Made by a program: the position numbers and the translations under genes. This document shows positions 45,860-56,412 of a stretch of 64,000 bases of DNA, one piece after another. The notes under the pieces were generated by a model, which did no database searches, had not been told where the DNA came from, and was given only the letters and a program-made list of their open reading frames with translations. The DNA lies in NCBI GenBank assembly GCA_001599935.1, contig BCIJ01000001.1, positions 64,277 to 128,276 on the forward strand. The letters are read 5' to 3'. Positions within the stretch are counted from its first letter, which is position 1, and the number at the start of each line of letters is the position of its first letter. Source of the stretch: Holtermannia corniformis. Lineage: Eukaryota > Basidiomycota > Tremellomycetes > Holtermanniales.

Positions 45860-47518
45860 CTACACGACCCACACGAGGCTCACGCCCTCGTCACCCGCAC
45901 TAACCACGACCTCTCTAGCCGCCGGGCCTTGCTGCTCGTCCTCGCCCTCAATCTGGGCGGGCGCAGGCGCAACCGCGACGCCGTTGACGATGCTGGCGTG
46001 ACCTTTGTGCGTGGCGATGAGGGCTCCGGTTCGGATATCCCAGGTTTTGAGAGTCGCGTCGGCAGAAGCAGTGGTGAGGAGGTGCGGGTGGGGAGACGGG
46101 TGGGGCGCGAGCGAGGTGATGGGTTCCTGGGAGGGTTAGCGGGTGGTAGCTGGAGAGCAACGAGACCAAAGCGCTGGAAGCAGCGCCGAGGCGCACGCGC
46201 ACTTGGTGATGATCCGCAATGTCACAGTCATGAGGATGGAGGAAACCAGGCCACTCACATCATGGTGCAGTTCGGCCCTGACCCTCGATGTTGCCACGTC
46301 CCAGACGACACCCCTGCCGTCCGTCGCGACGCTGACTAGGACCATGCCCTTGCCCTCGCCTCGTCCTCCAAGCAGATCCACAAACGTCAACGCCTCGATA
46401 CTCTCTCCCTCCTTGTGGCCCTCCAACCTCGCCACAACCTCGCCCTTGGCGACATTGACGACGCGGATCCCACCGTTCGCGCCGCCGACAGCAACGAGGT
46501 TGGACTGCGGAGCGACGGCGAGGGCGGTGATGCCGCTTTCGGCTTCGTAGTCGTCACGGATCTGGAACTGGGACCAGCCCGGTGTTTGGCCTGGTGCGAG
46601 TTTGTAAACGGGCGTGGGGGACCGCGGGTCCCAGATGATGAGGGAAGAATCGAGAGAGGTTGTGATGAGGTTGCGGCCGTTGGGGAGGAAGGCGCCGCAG
46701 GAGACGGTGGTTGTGTGGCCCGAGAGCACGGTCATGGTGTTGCCCGAGGGGACTGGGAGGTCAATATGTTAGACTGGTTATCAAGAGCGACTTACGCTGC
46801 CACATCCATACGCTCGAGTCGTTGGTGCCCGCCGAGAGGACGTTGCCTTTTGGATGCCAAGCGAGCCACTGTGATGCGTCAGTATGCACTTTGTGAGATC
46901 TCTCACATCGACGCACCGTGACCTCGTCACCCGTATCCAGACTTGTCAGAAATTCCCAGTTGGCCCACGCCTCCAAGCTGCCCGGAGCAGCGCTATCGCG
47001 CTTGACATGGCGCCAAACGCGGACCTTGCCGTCCATGCCACCGGTCGCGACGAGCTCGCCATCGAAAGAGAATGCAGCGGCGACGACAGAGTCGGTGTGC
47101 CCTGTCAACTTGACCGGGTTGTACGCAGACGGGAGTGGGTTGTATATGTACCCGGCATCGTCTTCGCCTCCGGACACGGCGAGGGGTGGGTTTGGGAACA
47201 GCGGGTGGAGCGCAATGGTAAAGATGGAAGAGGAGGATGCGTGTACGGCTGTAGAGGATCAGGAATGTGATCTATACAGGAGGAGAACGCACCAGTGTGA
47301 CCCAAGCTGTTGTCCTCGTGCACGACATTGTCCTCGCCGTCGTCGACCTCCATCTCGTCCTCGTCCCTCGGCTCGCCATCGTCCTCTCCATCATCCATCA
47401 TCTCCTCGCCCCCTACATCCTCTTCCTCCTCTGCAATGTCAGCAGCCTCGATAAAACCCTCGTCGAGCTCGGGAAGAGCATCCTCGTCGTCGTCTGGGTG
47501 TTGGTGAGGGTTCGACAT
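45860..47518 (-). CDS. SQT1: ribosome assembly WD40 protein Sqt1/AAMP
   Basis: Starts MSNPHQHPDDDEDALPELDE with a long acidic N-terminus (Asp/Glu tract to about residue 70), as in Sqt1. The propeller begins FTIALHPLFPNPPLAVSGGE and continues DDAGYIYNP, KLTGHTDSVVAAAFSFDGEL, WLAWHPKGNVLSAGTNDSSV, TVLSGHTTTVSCGAFLPNGR, LVAVGGANGGIRVVN, and the last blade PHPHLLTTASADATLKTWDI with VNGVAVAP. Sqt1 is the chaperone that holds nascent uL16 (Rpl10) for late 60S assembly, using the acidic face. Introns follow the usual short pattern. It is divergent from the CCDC47-like gene across 227 bp. Confidence 0.88.
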
Positions 47519-47745
47519 GGCTTCAAGCGCTGTTCTTTTCGACTCGAGGCGTTCCCACTGCTCTCCTGCTGCTTGTATCCCTGCCTGATGACCCTGTTGC
47601 TGCTTTGTAATCGTCTCCACCGCCGTCTCGCTCTGTCATGCAAAAAGTGCAGCATCCGCCGTGCTCATATAAACTGCTGTCGTCCTGTCCTCGACCTCGA
47701 TCCGCTTCTTCTTCGACATCCAGCACCGCATCCACCCCAGCAGCA

Positions 47746-49396
47746 ATGGCAAGCCTGCTCCAGGGCCTCGCAGGCATCTTCCCAGCACCGCCCGCACCGC
47801 CAAAAGCAGAGTACGACGGGCTCGAGTACCGCTGGAAGGCGCTGGCGTTTCGGCCAGCAGAGTTCCTGTTTGAAGGCTACGCTCTCGCCTTTCTCGCTGC
47901 CTTCTTTGCACTCTGGTACCTCGGAAAGCAGTATAACCAGGCGAGGGTCACGAAACTGTGAGTCGGCTTGCGTGCGGATCGAATGCATAGTCGATGCTGA
48001 CGCAACGCAGCGTCGCGCCATACCTGCCATCCATCACCTCGCAGTTTAGCTATGTGCGCCCTGTGCTCAGCTCGGGCCCAGCGCTGCACTTGCTGTATGC
48101 ATCCGGTCGCCGCAACGTCGTAGCGCTGCACACGACCATCACCCTGTTGCCTCGACACGACATTATCACCTTGTTGCGCGGCTTTGCTCGTCTGGTGTAC
48201 GACCCGACGTACGAAGCGGGCGAGACGATCCAGTATGCATTCACCCTCGGCAAGGGCGAGCACGGGCTGCAGGGCGATGGCGTCGGCGTCTGGGCCGTCG
48301 TCAACAAGAGTTCAATGAGGCAGTTCCGTGCTGACCGGTGGGATATGGTGGGTGCTCATGACAACTCTTGTCTTGCGCTGATCAACGTCGCGCAGAGCTT
48401 CCCTCGCCTCGTCGAGACCACAAACCTGCCTCAAGAATACAGCCTCTACACGGAACACTCTGAAGCCTCCGACCTGCTACTCAAAACCCCACAAGTCGGC
48501 CTCGACACCGTCCTGGGCCTCGCAGGCACTCGGGCTATCCTCAAGTCGTTCCTCGTCAGTTTTGTCCTTCTACCCTTTCAATGTGTCACTAAGACCCACC
48601 GCCTGCAGATCACCGACCAGGCTGCGCTCCGCCCGTCAAAAGGCCCGTTGAGCGCCAAGGATCGCACGCGCCAGGTCGTCATCACGTTCCGCGCACCTTC
48701 GACCGTTGCCGAGACGGATGCAGCACTGGCACTGTTGCAGGTTGGCTACAACATTGCGGATCTGCTGGGCAAGAAGTCGCTTTCGACCGAGGTGAGTTGG
48801 CTTGGCTGAACGTGTGTCATCACTTGGTCGGGCGTTTGTGTGTCTCGCAGGCTGGACGAAACGTGTGGTCCGCTGCTATGAGCAGCGGGCGACTTGATCA
48901 ACGCAGCTGTGACGTATGATACGTCGCCATCAGTGATGAGCAAGAGCGCTCAAACTCGGCTAGAGGGCTTGCTTCACCACCGTCTACGTACTGGTATCTG
49001 TATCTGGGGTCGTCTGCCTCTTGGTCGTCTTCACTAGCAGCGCTAGACTGCACGCTCAGCGTGCGCATCACCGGAGCCGTTGCCTCCTGCAATGTCCACA
49101 GTTAGCTTGCAGTCTGTCTCCGCCTCGACCCTCCCTTCTCGCCAACCGCCGCTGACCCTGCCCAGGCCCAACGCAAGCTCCAACGCACGCGGCAAGAAGT
49201 CGCCGCCTCGCTCACTGCCTCGTACGAAAAGGAGCTCAAAGAAGACGCGCCAGCCGAAGAGACGGCCGAGGAGAAGCGCGCGGCCAAGAAGCGTGCAGAG
49301 CGTGAAAAGCTCAGTGACAAGGAGCAGGCGAGGTTGAAGGAGCTCGACAAGAAGCGGGCCGAGCGCAAGGCGATGCGCGCCCAGGTCAAGAAGTAG
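47746..49396 (+). CDS. PAT-complex subunit CCDC47 homologue (DUF1682)
   Basis: Five exons. The N-terminus carries a hydrophobic helix (EGYALAFLAAFFALWYLG) anchoring the protein in the ER. The DUF1682 domain follows: FSYVRPVLSSGPALHLLYAS, GRRNVVALHTTITLLPRHDI, ETIQYAFTLG, VNKSSMRQFRADRWDM, LPQEYSLYTEHSEASDLLL and VVITFRAPSTVAETDAAL. The C-terminus is a highly charged Lys/Glu helix (AQRKLQRTRQEVAASL through ERKAMRAQVKK). CCDC47 with Asterix chaperones multipass membrane proteins at the translocon. The last intron (about 48793-49165) is ~373 nt, unusually long, and is required for the family-like junction STE-AQRKLQ. Confidence 0.85.
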
Positions 49397-49629
49397 GTGG
49401 GGGTGGGGGTGGGGAGGACCGACCGGAGTGAGGAGCACGAGTGACTGCATTGCAAAAGTAAGGGAATGCATGGGAATCGCAACATCTATACCGCACACTG
49501 CGTCTCCCGCATCGAACATCCTTTTCTGCTGTCGTTATATGCGCGCCGGTTAACCGCGCCGCGTAAAGTCAACATCAACCCATTGTCTATCTCGTCTGTC
49601 TGCCTGGACGTTGGGATTGAGCAATCAAC

Positions 49630-50893
49630 ATGGGAGAATGTACGTTGAGTCGAGTATGGTCAACTCACAGCAGTCACCTGCTATTGTCGACCACTCTCAC
49701 AACGCTGACACGCCCCAGCACGGACCGAACTCGTCGCTTGGGTCAACTCGATCTGCAACTTGGAATACCAAAAGGTCGAGCAGTGCGGTACAGGCGCTGC
49801 CTACTGTCTCGTACGTCGTGCCCTCCTGCTCTGCTGCCGAGCTGACGGTCCACTAGATCCTCGACTCGATCTACGGTCCGTCCCGAAAGGGGGTTGCCAA
49901 CCCATGCTGACTTTGCGCAGGCAACATCCCGCTCGCCAAGGTCAAGATCCACGCAAAGCAAGAGTACGAGTATATCACGAATTACAAGGTGTTGCAGAAT
50001 GGCTTCAAGGCGAATGCGATTGACAAGGTGGGGATGTGGTTGATGGGTGGTTGCAGGACTGACAATGGCCGTGGTAGCCGATCCCAGTGGATCGATTGAT
50101 CAAGTATGTCGGCCTGTACTACATCTTGTGCGGGGCACAGCTGACACGGCAAAAGGTGCAAGATGCAAGATAACCTCGAGTTTTTGCAGTGGTACAAGAA
50201 GTTTTGGGATCAAAACTACCGTGGTGATGGCATCTATAGCGGCGGTGGGAGCGTGTGAGTGTGGTATGTCGTAGTGATGTGGGCTGACGTACTGGTAGGG
50301 CTTCCGGATCGCATCAGGCTTCGGCCGCGCCGAGGGCTCGGGCGGCACCGACGGCGACGGCCCGAACGACCCGCGCACCTGTCGGTGGTATGTTGGATCT
50401 CTAGCCTCGCACTGTGACTGACTGCTACGCAGCCACCGCGCGGACCGCATCCGCCGCCCGATCCGTCTCTGCCGCGACCGTGCCCCGCACACAGTTCGAC
50501 CAAGTGCAAGGCCAAGTCGAGGAACTCACCGTCCACTGCGAGGGTCTGGAAAAGGAGCGCGATTTTTACTTTGACAGTGCGTCTAGAACCGTCTACCCGC
50601 GCGACGATCTGACACTGCACCGCAGAGCTCAGGAATATCGAACTCATCATTCAGAGCCGGCTCGCGATCGAGGGGCTCGGTGACGAGGAAAAGGATGTGC
50701 TCGGCAAATGCCAGGAGATCTTGTACTCGACTGTTGTGCGTTTGCGTCTGCGCGTGTTAGATTGCGGCGAGCTGATATAGCCTAGGACGGGTTCGAGGTC
50801 CCGGACCCGGAGCTGGCGCTCGAGGATGAGCATGACCCGGACAGCTTGGCCCACAACGAGCTACCGCCTGAAGAAGACGAGGAGACGTTCTGA
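49630..50893 (+). CDS. microtubule plus-end tracking protein, EB1 family
   Basis: The ATG exon is 10 nt (MGE plus one base), spliced to SRTELVAWVNSICNLEYQKV. The calponin-homology domain continues EQCGTGAAYCLILDSIYGN, IPLAKVKIHAKQEYEYITNY, KVLQNGFKANAIDK, PIPVDRLIKCKMQDNLEFLQ and WYKKFWDQNYRGDGIYSGGG. A Ser/Ala/Arg-rich linker leads to the EB1 C-terminal coiled coil (FDQVQGQVEELTVHCEGLEK, RDFYFDKLRNIELIIQSRLA). The tail is acidic and ends DEETF instead of the EEY/F motif of animals. The orthologue is Bim1 in budding yeast and Mal3 in fission yeast. It binds growing microtubule ends. Confidence 0.92.
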
Positions 50894-51018
50894 GTGTTAT
50901 AGGACGAGGAAACGTCCTGTGTGCTAGGGCTAGAGGGCGCTCGTACGATAATGACATGCAGGATCTCATTGTGCTCATCCCATCTCGCTGGTACTTGCAG
51001 GCTTGGTTGCTATCCCCG

Positions 51019-51564
51019 CTAAGTCAACTGCGGGTCGTTGATCCAGATGCCCTTCCACCAGTTTGACGGCCCAGCTGCTGGCGGGATGTAGCGTGACGCT
51101 CTACCCTCTGATAGATCCTCGATTACAGCGTGACGCTGCAGCGCGTCTCTCAAACTCTTCTCCGTCTCCAACCGCGTCTGCTTTTCCATCGGGACCGTCA
51201 ACTTGGTCCTCAAGCGCCCGATCGTCTCCACCAACTCGTCCAACTCGTCATCCCACCTCTGCTTCATCGTCTCCAACCACCGATCCGGGCTCTCCCCGCG
51301 CACAGAGTCGAGACCGGCCGTCATCTCCCTCTGGAACGTCTCCTCTGGGTCACCGTTCACGAGTGCGTTGATCTCATTCTGGAAATACGTGCAGTCGCCG
51401 ACCAAGTCGGCATACTCTTCTTGGCTTTGGGCCATGGTCAGCCGATTCTGCGCTTGGGTCAGGGAGGACAGCAAGAGTGCGAGTTCTTGTTCGCGAGCGG
51501 CATCCGTGTGCGCTCCGCCCGAACGCTCGAGGGACTCGGTCGAGGGGAGGATGGGCGATGACAT
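51019..51564 (-). CDS. coiled-coil orphan protein with a Trp-rich C-terminal motif
   Basis: A single exon of 181 residues starting MSSPILPSTESLERSGG. Long amphipathic helices (LALLLSSLTQAQNRLTMAQS; RWDDELDELVETIGRLRTKL) predict a coiled coil over most of the protein. The end SNWWKGIWINDPQLT carries a GIWIN motif also seen in the small gene remnant near 54130-54140. No known domain is recognised. It is flanked by the convergent EB1 gene and by CDT2. Confidence 0.65.
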   Translation of the reverse strand: MSSPILPSTESLERSGGAHTDAAREQELALLLSSLTQAQNRLTMAQSQEEYADLVGDCTYFQNEINALVNGDPEETFQREMTAGLDSVRGESPDRWLETMKQRWDDELDELVETIGRLRTKLTVPMEKQTRLETEKSLRDALQRHAVIEDLSEGRASRYIPPAAGPSNWWKGIWINDPQLT

Positions 51565-51918
51565 GGGATGGTTGAGTTGAGTGACCCTGCGCTGATGTTT
51601 ATATACATAGCCTGCTGAGCTGAATCCAAAGATTCATGCTGCGCTTGACAAAGGATGCGACGCTGTGAGGTCACAGCGCAGCTGCTGCCGTGCAAATGAA
51701 CAGCGCCGGACCGCAACGGTAGGATCATGAGTGTCCTCAGCTCCGACTCGGCAGTCCAACAGTAAAGCCCAAGCCAGCGTGAAATGCATCGTATCCTTTG
51801 TCAAAGTCCATCCTATGCTATTACCAGTCCCATGCCGTTTCGTCGTCCAGTGATGGCACATGCGTGATGTGTAGTGTCGTGATGCTGTACATGTGATCCT
51901 TGAAGGGTGTGGGATTGT
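51565..51918. other. intergenic region with nothing recognised
   Basis: This 354-bp gap contains the promoter of the coiled-coil orphan and the 3' end of CDT2. No gene or repeat is supported. Confidence 0.5.
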
Positions 51919-53999
51919 TCAAACACTCGCGCCGAGCCATTGCCATGCGCCGACGGCCTTGTCGTCACGGAGCGCGCGAGCAGAGTCGGGAGATGGACGC
52001 CAGAATCGAGTCGCGAGGTCGTCACCGCACGAAGCGAGCTGCAGCCTCGTCAGTACATTGTGCAGCGACTCGTGACCAACGCACCACATCGACTCCCCAG
52101 TCCACCGCTCCGACCTCGCATTGCGCATTCGGCATCCTCAATACCGTCCCTTGCACCTCTGCGCCACCTTTACCGCGCGCCACATCCCACGTCACTACAC
52201 CGCCTTTACCGGACCCAGCGGCAAGGTAGCGGCCACAACGGGAGATGGACGATTTGATGTAGAAGCTCGAGACGAAAAGATCCGGGTGGGTGAAAGTTTG
52301 CGGGAGGACAGAGGATGTTGAAGGTTGCAAGACGTGGATGCGCGAGTCGCCAGTCAGGGCGTAGATGTCGCCCGTGGTGGGGTCTTCATTCAGGCTGTTG
52401 ATGGCGCGTGGCCGGCGCCCGGCGCGGATCGTGGGGTCTGGTAGGGAGTAGAGCGCGGTCGAGGTCGGCGGTTTCGAGGCGGAGGAAGAACGGGACGTGG
52501 TGGCGGTTGGGAAGCGGATATCCCAGAGCTTGACAATGCTGTAGTGTGTAAGCATCAATAGCCATACGTTGATCGTATACATACCCGTCGAATGAGCCAC
52601 CAGAAGCCAACGTCCCAGGCATGCTCTCGAGCGCCAGCAAGCTAGTAACAGAGCGGACCGCCGATCGCTGCATACAGTCATCAGCTTATCCTCACGCCTG
52701 ACCGACCAAGCTCACAGCACTCGACGACCCTCGCTTGCCCTGCTGCTCGTGCGCATGCTTGATGACCGCCACAGGCATCACGACCGGTCCCTCATTCGCC
52801 GCAGCAGCACCCGAGCGCGTCACGACACTACCCGCCGACGCGTAGCCCTTGCACCGGACGTCGTAGATATTGATGTTGCCGTCTCGGCCTGCTGTCGCAA
52901 TCACGTTGGACGGTGCACTACGAGGGTCGGACACTGCTGAACGCGAGGGATCGAAGAAGACGCCAGCCTTGATCGAAGACGTATGGCCACTGAGGGTGGC
53001 AATGAGCTTGGGCGAGGCGCCCGAGATGTCGTGCAAGTTTGATGTTTGATCACCCGACATTGTGAGCTGAGCTTGTCAGGATTGCAAGCGGCCAGACTGG
53101 CCAAGACGTACCAAGCGCGAATCGTCGGCAGACCACTGGATGTCAAAGATGGCGTTCCGGTGGAGCTGCAGCAGTGGCGAAGTACGCGCCAAGCCGGACC
53201 CCATCCCGCCGCCATACACTGCGCCATCCTCCTCCATCTCGCCTCGCAACTCGCGATCGACGTCGACGACGCTGACTGAACCCTCCTCGCTCGCGATCGC
53301 AAGCAGACGTTTGGGACTGCCTGGACTGGTAGGCGTAGACTGCAGCTTGGCCGCCCACGACATGGCACACGCTAGCGGCGGCGCAAAGTCTCGTAGTTGG
53401 CCATTGGGTGGGCTGAAGGACGGGATGCGGACGAACGAGTGTGGGGAGAGGAGAGAGTGGGTGAGGTTGGGGAGGTAGGTATCGGACGTATGGGTAGCTG
53501 TGGGCATGAGTATGAGTGCCGTGTGCCCCCGAGCGCACTCACCTCGATGACTCAGGTGACGCCCCCCCGCGCGCAGCCCGTGCTGAAACGCGTTTTGATC
53601 GACCGCGTCTGACAACAGTCCTCGCCGGCGCGCTCGCCTATGTACCGCAGCAGTCTCTGCTGGTACATTCTCGACCTCGATCGGCTCGACCACATTCGGC
53701 TGGATGGATCGTTGGACCTCTCTGGCCTCTTTGCCACCGCGAGCACGCGCCAAGCTCGACACGATGATCTGCCCGTCGTCGTCCTCGGCATCACAGTCGT
53801 CCCTCCGGACACGCTTGCGCGAGGAAAGGTGCTTGAGAGGTGAAGACTGTGGTGGAGTCTTGAGGTGATAGGCGTCCGGTGGTGAAGACGACGAGGCGTG
53901 AGCTACGCGTTTCTTGGCGAGGGTGAAGATCGGTGCAAGAGGCCGGGTGTTGGGTGTTCTGATCTCACTCAGAGGCTTTCTTGCAGAGCCTGACAACAT
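51919..53999 (-). CDS. CDT2: CRL4 substrate receptor Cdt2/DTL
   Basis: Starts MLSGSARKPLSEIRTPNTRP. The N-terminal ~150 residues are basic and disordered. The WD40 propeller begins at THTSDTYLPNLTHS, after a 45-nt intron that is itself open in the same frame. It includes SPGSPKRLLAIASEEGSVSV, LHRNAIFDIQWSADDSRL, LIATLSGHTSSIKAGVFFDP, NVIATAGRDGNINIYDVRCK, MPGTLASGGSFDGIVKLWDI and INSLNEDPTTGDIYALTGDS. The final blades contain RCGRYLAAGSGKGGVVTWDV and LASCGDDLATRFWRPSPDSA. The SGGSFDGIVKLWDIR and CxDxxxRFWRP features fit Cdt2, which recruits PCNA-bound Cdt1 and other targets to Cul4-Ddb1. The open frame continues upstream of this ATG without a stop (see the next entry). Confidence 0.85.
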
Positions 54000-54422
54000 G
54001 GCGATGAGAGCGGTGAGCGAGGATGTGAAGGGCGCAAGGTAGAAAGAAAGGCGCGTCGGACAATGAGGGTGCACGTGACCGCGCTGCAAGACGCGCCGGA
54101 CGTGTAGACAGCAGTCGATTGATCCAAATCCCACCCCAGTCATAGTCTCTGATTGGCACCACCCCATCCACCTTGGCATGTCTGCCAGGATCGAGCATTC
54201 ATTCTGGAAGCGTCTTGCCGCGAGTACCAACGGCCGCAGGATTTCACGCATCTCGGCGAGTGTGAGCGGATCAGCTAGGCGGGCGTGGTTACGCAAAAGA
54301 TTGAGGGATCCTCTATCCTCTACGTGAACGCCTTGAGCTCCTAGGGCCTGCTCGACAACCGTCTTGCGACCTTCAGGGCGGTGCAGTACTACTGTGATCG
54401 TACCGTGTATTTCACGTGACAC
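54000..54422 (-). CDS. partner gene of module copy A, fused in frame to CDT2 or decayed
   Basis: From ATG 54422 this reads MSREIHGTITVVLHRPEGRK and then a block ending LTLAEMREILRPLVLAARRF. It aligns with the minus-strand gene at 57108-57392 (RP.xRK.VxxQAxGAQ...LNLLxNH...AxRxFQ). About 75 residues downstream the homology ends, and the frame continues without a stop into the CDT2 ATG. A second frame at 54198-54110 reads GRHAKVDGVVPIRDYDWGGI followed by WINRLL, the GIWIN motif. This suggests the real C-terminus lies one frame over, so this copy may carry a frameshift. It is divergent from the gene starting at 54507, with 84 bp between the starts. Confidence 0.5.
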
Positions 54423-54506
54423 ACCGGGTTGCTCTGGGCTTGCGCTCGCAGAGGTTAGCTTGCAGTCTCTCCGACGTCATCTACGTGCTCACGCTCAACA
54501 CGCAGT

Positions 54507-55571
54507 ATGAACGATGGCGAATCTATCGAGACCATCACCAAGGCGACTTGCGTTGCCGAGCTTGTCCAAGAGATTCTCGACTACTCTTATGCCTCAATGA
54601 TAGCACCGCGCCCGGACCAGGACTACCCGTCACTCCATCCCACCCGTCTCACTACTCACGGACCACAGCCGCTGACTTCCTCGGCCGCTCGGCGTGCTCA
54701 AGGTGTTCACCTTGAGTGGTGTCCGGGCATGATCACTGCAGCAAAAGACGCCCTCGAGGACAACAAGTACTTTCGCTCGTCACAAGCCGACGACTGGCGG
54801 TTCGCCCAGGACTGTGACGCGCGCCGGCGCCAGCGCGAGAGCGTCGATTTCTGGCCCAATCGAGGTAGTCTGCGTGCCAACCTGGCACAATACTACTACC
54901 AGACACTTTTTCTCTTCAGCGTCGATACTTTGTTCGAATTGGGTGTCGAGGTGAATGACAACCAAGACTGGATCACTTGCTTCGGCCGGAGCGCAGGCGC
55001 CTGGCACAAGGTCAACCAGTGTGCTGCGCCCACACCCGACTACATGCTGTCCGCCCTGCCGTTGAATTACTACAACCGAACTCTCGAAAGTACCGAATCG
55101 CCATATCTCATTGGCGTCTTCTTCGAGGCCGAGCTTGATCCCGCCGCGCTCGCTCATCTTGCAACGAATCTGGCTACATTCTCGGCCTCGTCTTGGCACC
55201 TCGCTGGCGCAGGTGCACAGGTGGTACCGGATGCTACCCTGGACAATACGATGGAAGTCCTGCGGCGCGTACGTGTCCGCCGTTAAACCCAGGGCTAGTA
55301 AATTGATTGGTCACAGGTAGTGGTCAGCCTACACGACAACCATATGGACTTCGGCTCCATCTTTACACCCGACGCCGTCACGCACGTTTACCTTGATGGC
55401 AAGACACTTCAGATCGCGCCGACGGTCGTCGCTCGCGAGGTACCATCTGCCGCGTTCGGCATGTTCGAGTCGTTCATCTACGTTACCATGGCTGCGGCCC
55501 AAACACGTGTCTACGTCGACGGCAAGCATCACCTCGCGACAAACGCCTTACTCGCCGATCGGATCATTTGA
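54507..55571 (+). CDS. duplicated orphan gene, module copy A
   Basis: Two exons, 54507-55268 and 55317-55571, 338 residues starting MNDGESIETITKATCVAEL. The best conserved blocks with copy B (57638) are YPSLHPTRLTTHGPQPL, DWITCFGRSAGAWHKV, APTPDYMLSALP, LESTESPYLIGVFFEAEL, ALAHLATNLATFS and, in exon 2, SLHDNHMDFGSIFTPDAVTH plus MFESFIYVTMAAAQTRVYVD. No membrane helix, signal peptide or known domain is seen. The last codons differ from copy B after KHHLATNALLADRII. The ORF is 50 residues shorter because of an indel that shifts the frame. The 48-nt intron is nearly identical to that of copy B. Confidence 0.75.
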
Positions 55572-55750
55572 TCCAAGCCCACGCTCGTCAGAGCACACTC
55601 CCTACACTGTCCTCACCGACCAAACCTCTGCACATAGCCGACCATACCGCGACACACGTGGAGTGAGCATGTCATCGCGATGCTCCATGACGCAAAGCTC
55701 GGACGCGAATACTGCGCAGAGGCTGCTTAAGTGTTTGTGCAGGTCAAGAA

Positions 55751-56343
55751 TTAAACACCGCACTGCCTGAGAATACAACGTCTTATCAGCTCTTCTTCAC
55801 CAGAATCATCAACGGCGAGCATGTCGAGCCCTCGAAGCCAGATCTGAAGCACTTTCGCGTGTTCGGATCAAAGGTTTTCGCCCTGCAACATGATCGCACA
55901 TGTTGCACTAGAGATCACTGCCAGGCATACTGATCGGCTACAAGACTGACGCCAAGGCGTACAAAGTACTGCACGACAAAGTACTGCACGAGGGGTCCGA
56001 CCAACCGCGCTGTTATCGCTACGAAGACGTCAGTGCGTGGGAAACCGTGCAAAGTGCTGCAACCGCGCTCGTGGCATCTCATCGACCGGTGTATGATCCC
56101 GAATGGCAGCCTGCCATCAAAGCGGAAATGCGTGCTATTACCGACAACAACACATGGCCACTGGTTCCCTACATCGGGCAACACAGGCTGCCAACGATGT
56201 TCGTCATCCGCATCAAAGACGACGGGACCAAGAAGGCTTGGCTTGTCGTGCTCGGCGACAAGCAGAAAAGCACCGACTACGACAAGACGTACGCTCCCGT
56301 TGTTGGCGTCTCCTTCGTATCTGCAGAGGAAGATTGTACATGA
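55751..56343 (+). mobile_element. decayed Ty1/copia pol fragment
   Basis: A segment reading LNTALPENTTSYQLFFTRII and KPDLKHFRVFGSKVFALQHD matches the integrase C-terminal/GKGY-type region of copia elements, ahead of a stop. A second open piece (56047-56343) with HRPVYDPEWQPAIKAEMRAI, TDNNTWPLVP and IKDDGTKKAWLVVLGDK ending STDYDKTYAPVV matches the start of copia reverse transc- riptase. Stops and frame changes, and the absence of the rest of RT, RNase H and LTRs, show a dead fragment. It lies between the two module copies. Confidence 0.8.
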
Positions 56344-56412
56344 CTAAGGACAGACTGACGACCAAACACTCTCTCTTCACCCCTCTGACTTCTCCGCACT
56401 CTGTCCACACCC

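Noticed and set aside
48920..48960. C/D-box snoRNA in the CCDC47 intron
   Set aside because: A GTGATGA box is present, but no CTGA box or terminal stem is found at the right distance.
53076..54422. CDT2 with a 141-residue N-terminal extension starting at 54422
   Set aside because: The upstream part is homologous to the partner gene of module B, not to Cdt2 proteins, and the ATG at 53999 gives a normal Cdt2 start.
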